Of a stretch of DNA of 64,000 bases, positions 11,673 to 23,702 are shown piece by piece. The notes below the pieces were generated by a model. It was not told the origin of the DNA, did no database searches, and saw nothing but the letters and a program-made list of their open reading frames with translations. Both the position numbers and the translations under genes were made by a program. Source of the DNA: Ochotona curzoniae (taxonomy: Eukaryota; Chordata; Mammalia; Lagomorpha; Ochotonidae). Position 1 is the stretch's first letter. Every line of letters begins with the position of its first letter. The DNA lies in NCBI RefSeq assembly GCF_017591425.1, contig NW_024465885.1:36216501-36280500 (forward strand). The letters run 5' to 3'.

Positions 11673-12721
11673 GAATACAAAACTCCTAATGCTCATAATT
11701 TAGGGAATGCCCCATCAAAAGAAGACACTGTAATTTCCATTGACAAACATCTCCATCACAATATGATAGCCCAATAAAATTCCTACATGTAGTTGCCCAT
11801 TGAGGACATATATATCATTTTTCTAGGAGACTGAAAGACCTCCTTAATAGATTAACTCAATGCTCTTAAGCATTGCTCTGCTTGGGGAGCCCAGACATCA
11901 ACAGACCCTTCAGAATATTAAGGCACTCCCACACCGTCTTCTCAAGGCAGCCCTTCTGCAAAACCCCTTTGATCTATCTGTGTGTGGGTGGGCTTGGAAT
12001 CCTTGTGTGTTTAACTCATTTTTGTGGGATGCATGAAATTGCATCCTTTATCATAATTTCTTCCTCACTGGGCTACAAAATTTTCCCTATTCTTTAAGAA
12101 CACCCACACTGTAAAATCTGTGGATATCTTTACGGTTCTAACTGAGCATTTCTGTGACCTCATGGATGCAATATTCCATTGCTGACCCACAAAACACTAT
12201 GTTTTGGAGCCAGGGGCTTAACCTCTGAACAGAATGTGTTATTTTCTTTCTTACATTACTATTCTCTGCTTTAATACTCTGAATCTTGTTATTCTCTGGA
12301 TTGTAAAATGAGAGCACCCGCGTGGTTTTCTTTATCTTGCTCAGATTTATTAAAAATTTCTGCTGAGAATTCTGACCTAAGATTTGTTCATAGAACAATC
12401 CTCAAAATTTGAATGTTGCAATTTGAATTCAACATCAGGGATATGCTAACATTAATAAACATTTGCTTTATTCTATCTCCCAGATAATACAATCAGTTCA
12501 GATGTCAGAAATATTGCTCATATGAGGGTCTGTTATCAGCAGCAAAGGTGTAAACATTTACTGTATCCAGACATGCTTTGCAAGTGACACATGGCCTTAT
12601 ACTTGTTAAAAGAGGGGCTACTGCATTCTTCAGCAGGAGCACCTACCAGAGACAGATATGTAGAAACTTTCAAATCTATTTCAGCCTCCAAAAAAATTAG
12701 ATATTATAAAAATTGAGGCCA
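11673..12721. other. Unassigned sequence
   Basis: No gene or named repeat. Open frames of 74 and 86 codons (11873-12097 plus, 12138-12398 minus) lack recognisable motifs. Confidence 0.5.
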
Positions 12722-12728
12722 ACACACA

Positions 12729-12764
<36 letters not shown>
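12722..12764. repeat. (CA)n dinucleotide microsatellite
   Basis: About 20 CA units, with one A-A interruption near the left end. Followed by a short GA-rich stretch. Confidence 0.97.
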
Positions 12765-12770
<6 letters not shown>

Positions 12771-12864
12771 GAGAATGGTTAATAATAGTAACAATAATTA
12801 TAATAAAATTCCAACAGATTGGTAAGACAAACCTGTAGCCTTATTGGGTAAATGCAGAGAATAT

Positions 12865-13645
12865 TCCCCTTGCACACACACTGTTGACTGGATAGAAACC
12901 ACTAGACTCAACTAATCGTTGGGCTTTATCAGACCAGTACTGACCTGATCATTTCATCTGTTCCAGTTTGAAGTGGGGTGAAAATGGCAGTCCTCTGACC
13001 ACTCAGATGCAATCCACACTGCTTTTACAGGGGCCATGCCATACCTGGGATACAAATTGGAGATACCCTCCAGTCCGACAACAGACTTTCAGTAACAAAT
13101 ATCAAAATTCTTCAACTCACCAGAATGCAGGTTGCCACCCAATACCAAGCAAATCCAGAGCCCGGGTCTAAGAGCATCTTCTGGATGATAGAAGATGTGG
13201 GGACTTCATCAGGTGACAGGTTGATGTGGTAGCATTGTGTCTGAGCTGAAAAATAACATCTTGATCTTCATTGCTTTTTTGATGATTGTGGGAAGGGAGA
13301 TGATAGAGGATCCTAGTGATGAAGGATCCAAACATGTTTGAAAATGGTAAGGACTTGGGGGGAGGAGGTAATGGACTCATCCGGACTGACTGCTCAGAGT
13401 GGACCTGCACTGGCATGCCGTTTGCTACCCCTCATGGGAGGCATCTCTCTGTGCCATACTGTGTGTGAGCTGCTGGAGAGGTCCAGTGGACGGCTGTGAG
13501 GCACTGTGATCTGTCACATGGCTGTCTATCTCTGTCTAGCTGACCTGGTGTGCCTGCATCACTTCATAGGATTTGCTATATGGGAAACATTTACCTGTTC
13601 TTCTTACTCAGCTGCCATCTTAACTCTCTGTCTTCACCAAGTATA
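12865..13645 (-). mobile_element. Possible LINE-1 or LTR-type 5' region, minus strand
   Basis: This block is visibly less AT-rich than its surroundings. Read on the minus strand it opens near 13640 with 'gagagttaagatggcagctg', which resembles the 'aagatggc' opening of many mammalian L1 5' UTRs, and continues without a long frame. No L1 ORF1 is visible next to it. It could equally be an LTR fragment or unique DNA; the assignment is an inference. Confidence 0.3.
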
Positions 13646-14992
13646 AGTTTTCACATTGTGCTTGTTATGTAAAAAGTTCTTGAAGACAGAATACTCTAAT
13701 TTACACTTTGTAATTGCTTCAGTTACTTGGATTTTATTATAATCAGGAGCAACTTAATTGCTATCATCTGATTTCTTGAATGAATCAATTTGGAAGACCT
13801 ATCATATCTGTCTAATACTACAAATATCATAAATGACATTCTGATAATGACAATTCACCTACTGAGCTTTCTATTTAGTGCCTGATTTATTTTCCTACTC
13901 TGCTATAGACAACTAGTGCTGAGCATATATTGAAGCAAAGCATGTAAAACTCTTACAAGAATCTATTTAAATGGTCATTATAAATGTTAAACAATATCCA
14001 TAGCTATATTGCACATTTATCCTGATAGCAGGCTGCTTTTCATAATTGTAACCCAAATGTCACTTGTAACATCTTAGGACTAACAATACTCTTAAAAGCT
14101 ATCCGTGTGGGATTAGATCATGCCAATAACACACATCTTGAAAATTATCTAGCAGAAATGCGAGTCAGGATTATTGTCATCTTCTTGAGTTTATTTCATT
14201 ATTAACCTAGCAACTACTGATTGAAAACCAGAATCAATGTCTTTTCTCCTTCATTGTGCATAGCATTAGATTGGTAAGGGTTCTAGCTGATTTTTATACT
14301 GTAAAATAAACAAAGGCAGATATAAATGTACCTGTATACATAAACTACTAGATAACAGTTTATTATTTTAATTAAAGAAGGGTATGCTGTGAATGCGTAG
14401 TGCACACCAAAATTTTGAATGAATGGTATCAACAAAATCTGGCTGACCAACGGCACAATCAAAATATGCACTTGCTTTCATTCACGACTCAAGCAAGATG
14501 GGTGGGAGGTGCTGTAACAGCATGTTTCTGCTGCTTAGACTCCATGTGCGTTGTCAATGGCTATCATCACCATAGAGCTTTCTAAAGCAGGATGCCCTTT
14601 GCATATGAAATTATATAAAGCTTCAATCTAATAAGATATTATAAAAAAGAAAGAACTCAGAAAATTCCATGTGGAGATTCTTATTATCTGAAGTAAAAAG
14701 TGACTATGACAAAGTGTTAGAACTGTCTTCCTCTTTTTTGAAAACTTTGAACTTTTGATGACCATGCAATATTTGCATGTTAATAGTGTGCAATTGTAAA
14801 ACACCACCAGGAAATGGGAAGCAGAAATGTAAACATTTAAACACAGGAACACAGATTTTATGTTAGAAAGGAACGATGTAATTGTCTTTGACAACTGATT
14901 CCTCAAAATTTTATGATGATGTTTACAACAGATTAGGTATAATTTTCAGCGTCACTAACATAATTTATTAGTTTATTACAATTAGTGTATTT
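13646..14992. other. Unassigned AT-rich sequence
   Basis: No named repeat. The 92-codon minus frame at 14628-14906 is lysine/leucine/serine-rich, as expected by chance in AT-rich DNA. Confidence 0.5.
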
Positions 14993-15338
14993 GGCCCAGC
15001 ATAGTAGCTTAGTGACTAAAGTCCTCGCCTTGCATGTGCCAGGATCACATATGGGCGCAGTTCTAATCCCCATGGCCAACTTCCTGTACAGCTCCCTGCT
15101 TGTGGTCTGAGAAAGCAATTGAGAACAGCCCAAATCCTTGGGACCATTCATCCATGTGGGAGACCCCAAAGAGGCTCCCGGTTCCTCTCTCCTGACTCCT
15201 GGCTTCTGATCATTGCTGGCCCAGTCATTGTAGCTGCTTGGGAAGTGAATCAGAAAACAGAAGATCTTCCTCTCTATCTCTCCTCTTCTCTGTAAAGCTG
15301 AATTTCCATTAAAAATAAAATAAATCTTTGAAAAATGT
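14993..15338 (+). mobile_element. CSINE, full length
   Basis: Starts 'ggcccagcatagtagcttag', then 'gtcctcgccttgcatg', a decayed B box, 'gctccctgcttgtggtctga' and 'attaaaaataaaataaatct' tail. A small internal duplication of the 'cctctctcctgactcctgg' kind lengthens it. The 176-codon minus frame covering it is SINE antisense. Confidence 0.93.
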
Positions 15339-15889
15339 GTTTTTAAAACTATAAAACCAAAATATATTAACAGTTTTATTATTGAAGTAAAATAATAGTG
15401 TAAGTTAGATAATAAATATATAACTGTATTAGGTAACAATAGGAAAATGTACATATTTTTCATTTATGCATGAACATTATGTGTATTTTGTGACTATTAC
15501 TATTCTTCAATTTTCAAAAAGTTAATAATCACATATGATTTCATGAAGATTCAAACTAGATAATATTGTAACTTAATGGCCGAATTTGCTCTTACATAAG
15601 TATTGAAGAATGCTATAATTTGGAGACAGGAATATTCAATTTAGGGATGAGATAATTTTTGTAGCTGCGTCCCATTTGCTCTCTACTAATCCATAAAAAT
15701 ATACTTAAATATAAGCATCTCTTTCTTTATTTGGAAAAATTATACACATTTTACTATTGAAACAAATAATTGCATATACTGGAGTACCATTTGGTCCCAA
15801 AGAATTAAATTGTTAACATTGAATACCTCACTGTTCCATCTCATTGATCCACCATTTGACAATATTGGGAAATAAAGGCTAAAGGTAGG
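15339..15889. other. Unassigned AT-rich sequence
   Basis: Nothing recognisable seen. Confidence 0.5.
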
Positions 15890-16110
15890 TGTTTCCTTTA
15901 TCAGAGCTCCACCATCATGAACACATTGTTGTTGCTACCTCAGCAGTGGGTTGGATAGTCAGCTTATTCTTGCTTTGTTGTCACATCATGCACTCAGTCA
16001 CCTAGGAGATATGAGACCTTTACATCCTGGACCTCTTGGGATCCAAAATTGTGAGAAGTAAACTCATGTTTTAAAAATTATTCTTTGTCTCTTTATAACA
16101 TCCAACATCA
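15890..16110 (+). mobile_element. Possible MaLR-type LTR, 3' part
   Basis: The order 'acatcctggacctcttgg', 'ccaaaattgtgagaagtaaa' and a downstream 'tttataac' resembles the 3' part of MLT1/MST-type LTRs, where a 'ccagaactgtgagaaataaa' phrase precedes the end. No clear TG...CA border was found. Confidence 0.35.
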
Positions 16111-17439
16111 ATAACAAATTTATGATTCTATTTTATTCAACTTTATTAAAATGAACTTAAAGTTTTAATTTCTCTAATCCGTTGTTGTTTTCGAAAATAT
16201 GAATCAATCTGAAAATGTTAACATTTGTATCATTATCCTAAGCAGTATTATTCTGTGAAATATTTTCAGTTTTAATCAAAAGCTTCCCTGAGATTGCAAA
16301 GGATTACAAATTATCCTTCCAGCCTTTATTTTCGGGGATTGTAGAGTGCTTGTCCATTCAGAAGTACATGTGGAATCTTGTTGCTGTTGATTGGTGTACC
16401 TTTTCTATGAGATTAGAAAAGCATGAACCGTGTCTCAGCTCAGCTTGTGTCTGAGCAACCTGAACAGGTACAAGGAAACTGAAAAAGAAATGTGCTTGAT
16501 AATGCTCACCACAAGCCTGTAATGGAATAATGAAATGTTGTGAACTGGAATGACTCTGCCTCACCTGAACGTAGGCACTGAGGAGCTAGACTGCAAGCCA
16601 GTGTTGTATCTGGAAGTAAGAACTTTGGGAAGGAATTGAGTTTGGATGAAATCAAAGAGCATGAGTCCAATCTTGAGATTGGTGCTCCTATCAGAGGATG
16701 GAGAGATCGAATCTCTTGCTCATTCTGGCTCTGTGATGCAGCTAGAGGCAGAAAATAGCCACACTTCTGCTGATGCATGGATCATTGGCTCCCCAGTCTT
16801 TAGAACTGTAAGCAAACTGTTGATGAAGGATTGTCCATTGCAATACTAAGGGATACCAAAGGAGAAATCAGTAATGGAGAAGGAACTTGGGGATGAGAAA
16901 GAGAAATCCCAGAGCGTATGAACTTGTATCATAAAAGAAAAAGAAAAAAAAAAAAGACTCAAGTATTAGATATAGGCACACACACACACACACACTAGCA
17001 CAAACAAATCAAATAAATCAAACTACTGAGTTTTAAAAAATAAGGGAAAAATAAAATAGAAATCCTAAGAACTTTGTCAAAAGTTCAATTCTCGCTGAAG
17101 AATGTGATATTGTTGTATTTTTAAAAATGGACCCTAGCTGTAGGCAACTTGTCTTGTAGCTAAACAAGTGTTAACACTGGAGGGGAAAAGCAGCCAGTAT
17201 TTAACAGGCACTCTGTGTCTGGTTAATGCAAAACCTGAGTTAACTACACCAGGGTGCCAGCAAAGTTGCTTTTGTGTTTTGTTTGATTGTCTGGTTCATT
17301 TCTTTGTTTTTGTTTTAGTATATAGGGACATTAGGGTACACTGGGCTAGGACATTGGCCAGTGCAAGCAAGGCTAAAAAGCTCTCATCAGCATGTGTGTG
17401 GACTGGATCTGGAGCCATGGCAGTCTAGGCCATTCTGCA
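16111..17439. other. Unassigned sequence with a short CA run
   Basis: Contains frames of 67-90 codons on both strands at 16358-16849 without recognisable motifs, a short (CA)n run at 16976-16995 and an A-rich run near 16940. The last part leads into the tandem array. Confidence 0.45.
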
Positions 17440-18200
17440 GGACTTGCTGATAGGCACAAGAGCCAAGATGGGGTACAAGCTGCACAGGTCCAGTCTAAGG
17501 TGGACCGGGAGTAGGCCTTCATGGTTGGACTGAAGCATCCACCAGCAATGCAAAGTCTGTGCTGGGAGCAAGCCTGGTAGGGGAACATTTGGAACTCCCC
17601 TGATAGGCTGCAGTTCCCACTGGTAAGTGTGAGAGCTAGGTCCAAAGTGTGCCAGTCTATACAAGATTTCAGCATCCATCGAGATGCACGTAGGCTGGGT
17701 CTAGGTGCATGCCAGACTGAGCAAAGCCCCAGCACCTGATGGCATTCATGAGAACCAGAATAGGTGCAAAATGAGTAGGGGAACTTCAGGATGCCCCTGC
17801 TAACTGCTGCTTCAACTGGTGAACATGACAACTAGGACTCAGGGTGGGCAGGTCCTGGAAGGGCTGCAACACCCACCATCCAGCATGTGGGCTCAGTCCG
17901 GGTGTGGTCCGGACTGAAACAGGCTGCCACACCTGCTGGCACACATGAAAATGAACATGGGTCCACAATACTGGGTGGCAAGTGCTGAGGCTGGGCATGA
18001 GCTATGTCTGGGTGGAGCTCAGTAGCCCTGGCAAGTACAACATCCTTGGCTGTAAGCAGGTCTGTTGGGGGTATTGCGAACATTGGTAAGCTGCAGCTGC
18101 CATTGTTGAGCACAAGAGTCAAAGGTCAGAATGGGTGAAGCTGGACCAGCCAGCAGCATCCACAAGAATAGGGGTGGTGAAGTTCTGGGGAGGGGTCAGT
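17440..18200. repeat. Tandem array, period about 199 bp
   Basis: Anchor words recur at near-constant spacing: 'taggggaac' at 17578 and 17776 (198 bp); 'tccatcgagatgcacg' at 17673 and 'ccatccagcatgtggg' at 17872 (199 bp); 'cagcacctgatggcat' near 17730 and 'cacacctgctggcaca' near 17929 (199 bp). Diverged partial units precede and follow, giving three to four copies. The block is clearly GC-richer than its surroundings. The 152-codon minus frame here shows the same internal repetition ('SCSPVEAA', 'NCSLSGEF'), so it is a by-product. It could be a run of LINE-1 promoter monomers or an unrelated minisatellite; no L1 ORF is attached. Confidence 0.7.
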
Positions 18201-18611
18201 CTGAGCTAAACTGTAGCATCCTGGGTATAGAGGATAGCTAGATGGGATATGGAATGGGATAGGTTAAGCTGCAGTACATGCCAACAAATACAAGACTGGC
18301 GCTTTAAAACATAATATCTTGTCTATAGAGCATTTCTGATAATTGTTAAGTTTTCATGTGATAAGCTTTTGATCCAGGTTTTGATCAATTATCCCACAAG
18401 CACAAATCTCCATAAATTGAAACAATGCATTGTGGAAATATTCGCTATACTACAAAAGCTTTCAAACAAAAAGACAAACTTGATATTTTAGTCTGAAAAA
18501 TGTGGCGTTTTTATCTAAAATCACAAGTGGTGGCAACATAAAAATGTTCTTTCATAAGTTTTTTTTCTTAAAGAAAATTTTAGAAAAAGTTGAGAATATG
18601 AGGTTTAAAAA
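18201..18611. other. Array edge and AT-rich sequence
   Basis: GC-richer text fades by about 18300 into AT-rich DNA. No gene. Confidence 0.5.
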
Positions 18612-18912
18612 TAGTTATTTATTTTTATTGGAAATTCGGATTTATGCAAAGAATGGCTTTCCATCTACTAGTTCACTCACTCCGCAGATGGCCACAGTTG
18701 CCTGAGCTGAATTGATCCAAACCCAAAAGTCTGGAGTCTCCTTTGGCTCGTCCATGTGGTACAGGGTCTGAAGGCCTTGACCCATCCTCCATGGCTTTCC
18801 CAGGCAATAAGCAAGGAGCTAGATTGGGGACAGAGCAGTCGGGATGTGAACCAGTTCAATATGGTATGCTACTGCTTGCAGGAACAGGACTAGCTGAGCC
18901 ATTGTGCCTAAT
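18612..18912 (-). mobile_element. Old CSINE, minus strand
   Basis: Plus text 'tatttatttttattggaaat', 'tagttcactcactccgcag', 'gatccaaacccaaaagtc' and 'gagccattgtgcctaatac' gives the complement of the SINE from tail to head. Diverged, with no clear target duplication. Confidence 0.82.
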
Positions 18913-19151
18913 ACGGATATCAAGTTCTTAAGAAGAAACTTATACTTTACCATTGATTGACAGTACATAAAAAACAGATATCACATCACAAGCAAAATCC
19001 AATAATTTTTACTTGGACATGGGAGTTATTGTTTATACAAAATATTACTGCATAAAATGATAACGTCGTATAAGGGGTCATTCTTCTATATTGGCTGTGC
19101 TGATTAAATCTTGAGAACACAGCTGATGATGTAATGATTTTGAAATTCTTT

Positions 19152-19482
19152 TTTTTGTTTGTTTGTTTTTTATTATTTTTTCGTTGGAAAGGCGGATATA
19201 CAAAGAGGAGAGACAGAGAGGAAGATCTTCCATCCGATGATTCACTCCCCAAGTGAGCGCAACGGCCGATGCTATGCCAATCCGAAGCCAGGAGCCTCTT
19301 CCGGGTCTCCCACGCGGGTGCAGGGTCCCAAAGCTTTGGGCTGTCCTCCACTGCTTTCCCAGGCCACAGGCAGGGAGCTGGAAGGGAAGCGGGGCTGCCG
19401 GGATTAGAACCGGAGCCCATATAGGATCCCCGGCGTGCAAGGCGAGGACCTTTAACCACTTGCGCCACCGCGCCGGGCCCGG
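19152..19482 (-). mobile_element. Young CSINE, minus strand, 14-bp target duplication
   Basis: Near-consensus copy with CpGs preserved (ends 'gcgccaccgcgccgggcccgg' on plus). Perfect direct repeats ttttgaaattcttt lie at 19138-19151 and 19483-19496. By eye it differs from the copy at 52979-53305 at only about a dozen sites, and shares its unusual 'caagtggttaaaggtcctcg' head and 'gaaaaaataataaaaa' tail. A box and B box look intact, so it may be transcribable by pol III (inference). Confidence 0.97.
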
Positions 19483-19722
19483 TTTTGAAATTCTTTAGCT
19501 ATATTTCCTCTCTTTGATCTTTGGAATCAACTCTTATTTATAATCAGTTTTGCTAATGTTTTTACATGAGGAAGGAATTAAAAATTATTTGATGATATTT
19601 AAGCACATGTAAGATGTTTTTCATTTGAACCAAATGTGTAATTTCTTTCATGTTTATTATTAATATATAACTTAAAATGTGGTAACATGAATATTTTCAA
19701 GTGTACAAGATGATGGTAATAT

Positions 19723-20052
19723 TTTTTTAAAAGATTTACTTATTTTTGTCGGAAAGTCAGATATACAGAGAGGAGGAGAGATAGAAAGGACGATATTCCA
19801 TCTGACAATTCACTCCCAAGCAGCCACAACAGCTGCAGCTGAGCCAATCCAAAGCCAGGAGCCAGGAGTTTCTTCCAGGACACCCACATGGGTGCAGGAA
19901 CCCAAGGCTTTGGGCTGTCCTCTACTGCTTTCTAGGGCCACAAGCAAGGAGCTGGATGGGAAGCAGGGCCACCAGGATTAGAACCAGTTACCATATGGGA
20001 TCCTGGAACATGCAAGGCAAGGACTTTAATCACTGCACTATCACGCCAGGCC
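19723..20052 (-). mobile_element. CSINE, minus strand, full length
   Basis: From the 'tttttttaaaagatttactt' tail complement through 'gtcagatatacagagaggag' and 'gccaggagccaggag' to 'cactatcacgccaggcc'. Moderately diverged, most CpGs lost, hence older than its neighbour at 19152. Confidence 0.94.
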
Positions 20053-21296
20053 TAATTATGGTATATTTTGTACTTTTAAGTTGGAGCATAATAGTTCATG
20101 TTAGAGACTGAAGAAGCTATTTTGACCAATTTAAAATACAACTTAAGAAGCCAGAAAGAACATATTCAAGTGCCAAGAGTTTGTATTATGGTTAGACTTT
20201 CTAAAAAGATTATTGTGGAAATTTTTGCATAATGTGCTGAAATCTATTTTTGTCTAGACCAGCATCATATTTGTTACTTGGTTTTATAATTTGGCTAATG
20301 AGTTCAGAGAGTTGACTTGTGCAACTTCAAACTTCCGGGAAATATTAAGAAGATTAACATATTTGAGATTCTTAACGCAGCAACTGGCCTCTGAAGACCA
20401 TTTTGCACATAATACCAATATTAAAATTGCTCACTCATTTGTAATTTAATATGCACCATGGCTGGACTTTGATAGAGACAATTTTGCTTTCATTTTCCTT
20501 GCAATGTCTCATTCTTCTACTGTTTTATTCTCAAAATGGCATCATGCTCAGAGATTATTTTAAACCCTAAGACAGTCATCAATTCACTTCTAGAACTCTC
20601 AGGCTCTTTATTTCTACTTTGTGTTATGAGTTAATGAAGATTGCCAGTGGAGGGATAAGGTATCAGTTACAGCTAAAGTTTTTGAATGCAAGGGCTAAGC
20701 TGAAAAGCTAACCTCTCTCAATCAAAGCCCTATTGAGAAAGAATAATGCAGTATCTGCCTAAGTTGAGTGTCTATAAGGGGAACAAAATCTAACACGTGC
20801 TGCTGCCTTCACAGCCTTACAGCATTTATTTCAAGATGTTTCAAGAGATCATTTTTATATCCTAGAATTCAAATCGGTTCTGTTCTTGGGATGCTCTTCT
20901 CTTCACAATTCTAATTTTTTGGTAAAGAATAATATAGTGATGTGAGTGAAAACCACAATACGGAGATCTTTTATATTGATGAGCACTAAAGAATTTATAT
21001 CCCCCCATTGTCTCACTCAAGCAGAAAAAAAAAAATTAGCATGCTGTTACTCAAATTTTTTGTTGTTGTTATAATTCAAATTGAAGGACTTCAATACATA
21101 AAACTGTGGTGGCAACAGGTAAGGTGTTTTTGGGTTTTGGGTTTTTTTGTTTGTTTGTTTGTTTGTTTTCACAAAATGAGAAGTAACAACCTTGCTCTCT
21201 CCACACTTGCAACCAGTGTCAGGAGCTTGCTACACTAAGCAGTTCTACTGATATTTTTAATTACAGTTATGTAACGAATTAAAGTCTGTTTCCAGT
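20053..21296. other. Unassigned sequence with (GTTT)n
   Basis: About 1.2 kb without a named repeat except for a pure (GTTT)n run at about 21143-21172. No gene; the 76-codon frame at 21008-21238 spans the run. Confidence 0.5.
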
Positions 21297-21618
21297 TAGA
21301 CATTTTGGAGAACAATTAGGGTGCCACTTGTAACACTCCCATCTAACTGAGGTAGCTGGTTCAAATCTTGCCTCTTTTCTGTTAATACGGATCTCTGCTG
21401 GTGTGTGTCCAGAGAGACAATCAACGAGTGCCTAAGTGTTTGGGTCCCTGCATGCACACGAGAGAACCAGATTATGCTCTGGGTCCCCAGTTTCAAGGTC
21501 TGGTCCAACACTGGCTGTTTGTGGGTACTGGTGGAGTGAAACAGCAAGTGGGACATCTCAATGTCTCTTTCTCAATCTTCCAAATGAACTAAAAATAAGT
21601 AAATAAATAAATAAAAGT
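21297..21618 (+). mobile_element. Ancient CSINE copy
   Basis: Retains only the SINE outline: 'gtagctggttcaaatcttgc' (B box region), 'gtgcctaagtgtttgggtcc', 'gtggagtgaaacagcaagtg', 'atgtctctttctcaatc' and an 'aagtaaataaataaataaaa' tail. Heavily diverged, from an older subfamily than the 'gtcctcgcc' type. Confidence 0.72.
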
Positions 21619-22059
21619 AAATGTAATATCCCTGCTCTCTGTTTAACTTCAGATAACTTCATAAAATATTATGATATCCAAACAACATCCAAGATCCAGT
21701 GCTAGAAGCTATAATATTTACTTACCAAGTTCATATCTGAATAAAAACTGTAAGTAGCATGTCAGTAAAGTTGGAAGAAACAGTGAGCTTTGAAACAGTA
21801 GTGAAGTTCTGGAGATGCCATATGCACAGCTGGGAGTTTAACAATTACTGTTTCAATGCATTCCTTGTAGCGATTCAGCAGATCAGCCCCCAAGCTTGTA
21901 TCAGAACACATGCTTCCTGCTTCTTCACATACAATATTTCTAGTTAATCACTGAAAACTGAAACATTACACTAGATATAGGCAACCACAAATCTACACAT
22001 GTTCAGTAAAAACATATACTTCTGCATCAGTTTGCCTTTTTTGAAAGCATCTTTATTAA
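21619..22059. other. Unassigned sequence
   Basis: No feature recognised between two SINEs. Confidence 0.5.
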
Positions 22060-22382
22060 TGGGACTGGTGCAATGGCATAGCAAGCTAATTCTTAGCCTG
22101 TGGTGCTGGCAACCATTAGGGGTAACGGATCTAGTTCTGACAGCTCCATGTCTGATCCAGCTCCCTGAAAATGGCCTGGGAAAGCAGTGGAAGATGGTCT
22201 AAGTGCTTGGGTTTCTGCACCCACTTGAGAGACCCAGAAGAATACAGGGCTCCTTGCTTCAGGTCAGTTCAGCTCTACTGGGTATAGCCATTTAGGGAGT
22301 GAAAAAGTACATGAAAGATTCTTTTTCTCTTTTTCTCTTTGTAACTCTGACTCTAAAGAAAATCAAATAAGCATTTTGAAAA
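22060..22382 (+). mobile_element. Old CSINE copy
   Basis: 'gggactggtgcaatggcata' head, 'ggatctagttctgacagctc', 'tggcctgggaaagcagtgg', 'agggagtgaaaaagtacatg', a CT-rich tract and an 'aaaatcaaataagcatttt' tail. The head resembles the older rabbit-like form. Confidence 0.86.
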
Positions 22383-22519
22383 GGAAGTCATCCTTATTGT
22401 CAAATATTACCTATTTCAGGTACCCCTTTGCTAATTTACATTTCTGGTCAACAACAGCAACAAAATTAACCACCAGACTAAAAATGAGCAAATAAAGCAT
22501 GTAGACATTTCTACAACGA

Positions 22520-23702
22520 AAATGTAGGAATGACCAGTGAAAACAGACTGCTTCACAAGCCATCAACAAAATACAAATGAAAACCATGGCATTTCAGATT
22601 CATTAGGGTAATTATTATCAAGAGAAACAGAACAAAGCAAATATAGAAAGTAACAAATGTTGACAAAGTTGTGGAAGATGTGGAACAACTGTGCACCTAT
22701 GATTGAAATGCACAATCAAGTAATTATCAGAAAAAAACAGTAGCCATCATCTTCAACCATACTGAACACGGTTTAATATGATTTGACAATTTCATTTGTT
22801 GGTACATACTGAAACGAAACAAAAGCCAGGCATCTGAACAAACATGAGCATATTCATATCAGTATTATGTGCAATAGATAAACGTGAAAAAAGTCCAAGT
22901 GTTCAACAACGGATGACTAGTTAAGGAAAATATATAATAAAGACAAATTTGTGCGTATGTGGTAACACGAATAGAGCTTAAATACATGGTTGGTAAATTT
23001 AGTTACCTAAAAATAAATACGCCATGGGCCTGATGCAATAGCCTAGTTGCTAGACCCTCGTCTTGCTTGCCTAGAATCCCACTTGGGTGTGGGTCATGCT
23101 CTGACAGCTCCTCTTCCTATTCAGCCCCTGCTTGTGGCCTGGGAAGGCAGTAGAGGATGGACCAAGGCTTTGGGGCCCTGTGCCAGTATGGGAGATTGGC
23201 AGAGGCTCCTGGCTTCAGGCTTCAGTTCAACTCAGCTCCTGATCTTGCTGATGCTTGGGGAAGAGTAGAACAATGAGCAGATGGTAGCTCTTTCTCCCTG
23301 GGTGTCCTTCTCTCTGCTTTTCCAAGAAAAACAAGTGAATCTTTGAAAAAAATGGAAGATAAACAGTATCCAGGTCACTCAAAGAAAGAAAAAAAAAACA
23401 GGAATAAATATGCCATTATTCCACTTGCATGTGGTTCCCAGTGTAATCAATAAGCGGAAAATAGAATGACTATTGCCAAAAGTTGGAAGGTGAGGAAATT
23501 GCTGGATTGATGCCGTATGAGTACAGTTTCAACCTGAATAGATAAAGATATGCCGGTTATGAGCAGTGGGAATGCTACACACCAGCATGAATGCTATCAC
23601 TGTCGCAATATCACACAGTTGCAAAATATCAAAATGAGCACAATTTTATACAATTATTTTGAACAATATATGTGCACATGGGCTGCACGTGTCTTTATGA
23701 TG
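22520..23702 (+). mobile_element. Ancient LINE-1 3' end, split by a CSINE
   Basis: Before the SINE: 'aaaccatggcatttcagatt', 'ttgacaaagttgtggaagatg' and 'gaacaactgtgcacctat' follow L1 ORF2 C-terminal order, then 'gtccaagtgttcaacaacgg'. After it (23403 on): 'tgactattgccaaaagttgg' and 'aacctgaatagataaag' match the 3' UTR layout of older L1M-type elements. No frame survives. The CSINE at 23026-23402 interrupts it. Confidence 0.65.
23026..23402 (+). mobile_element. CSINE with extra 3' segment inside an old L1
   Basis: Head 'gggcctgatgcaatagcctag', core and 'caagaaaaacaagtgaatct' tail to about 23352. The best target-duplication pair is aataaatacgccat (23012-23025) and aataaatatgccat (23403-23416), one mismatch. 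If that is right, the insertion includes about 50 extra bases after the tail, with a second A-rich run. That would suit tail heterogeneity or a carried-over 3' sequence. Confidence 0.85.

Noticed and set aside
14933..15463. 176-codon minus-strand open frame
   Set aside because: Covers the antisense of the CSINE at 14993-15338 plus AT-rich flanks; no conserved domain.
17373..17831. 152-codon minus-strand frame rich in Cys and Ser
   Set aside because: It lies in the 199-bp tandem array and shows the array's own repetition; neighbouring frames on the same strand do likewise.
18986..19468. 160- and 120-codon minus-strand frames
   Set aside because: Both are read-through of the young CSINE at 19152-19482; the same peptides appear at 52974-53360.
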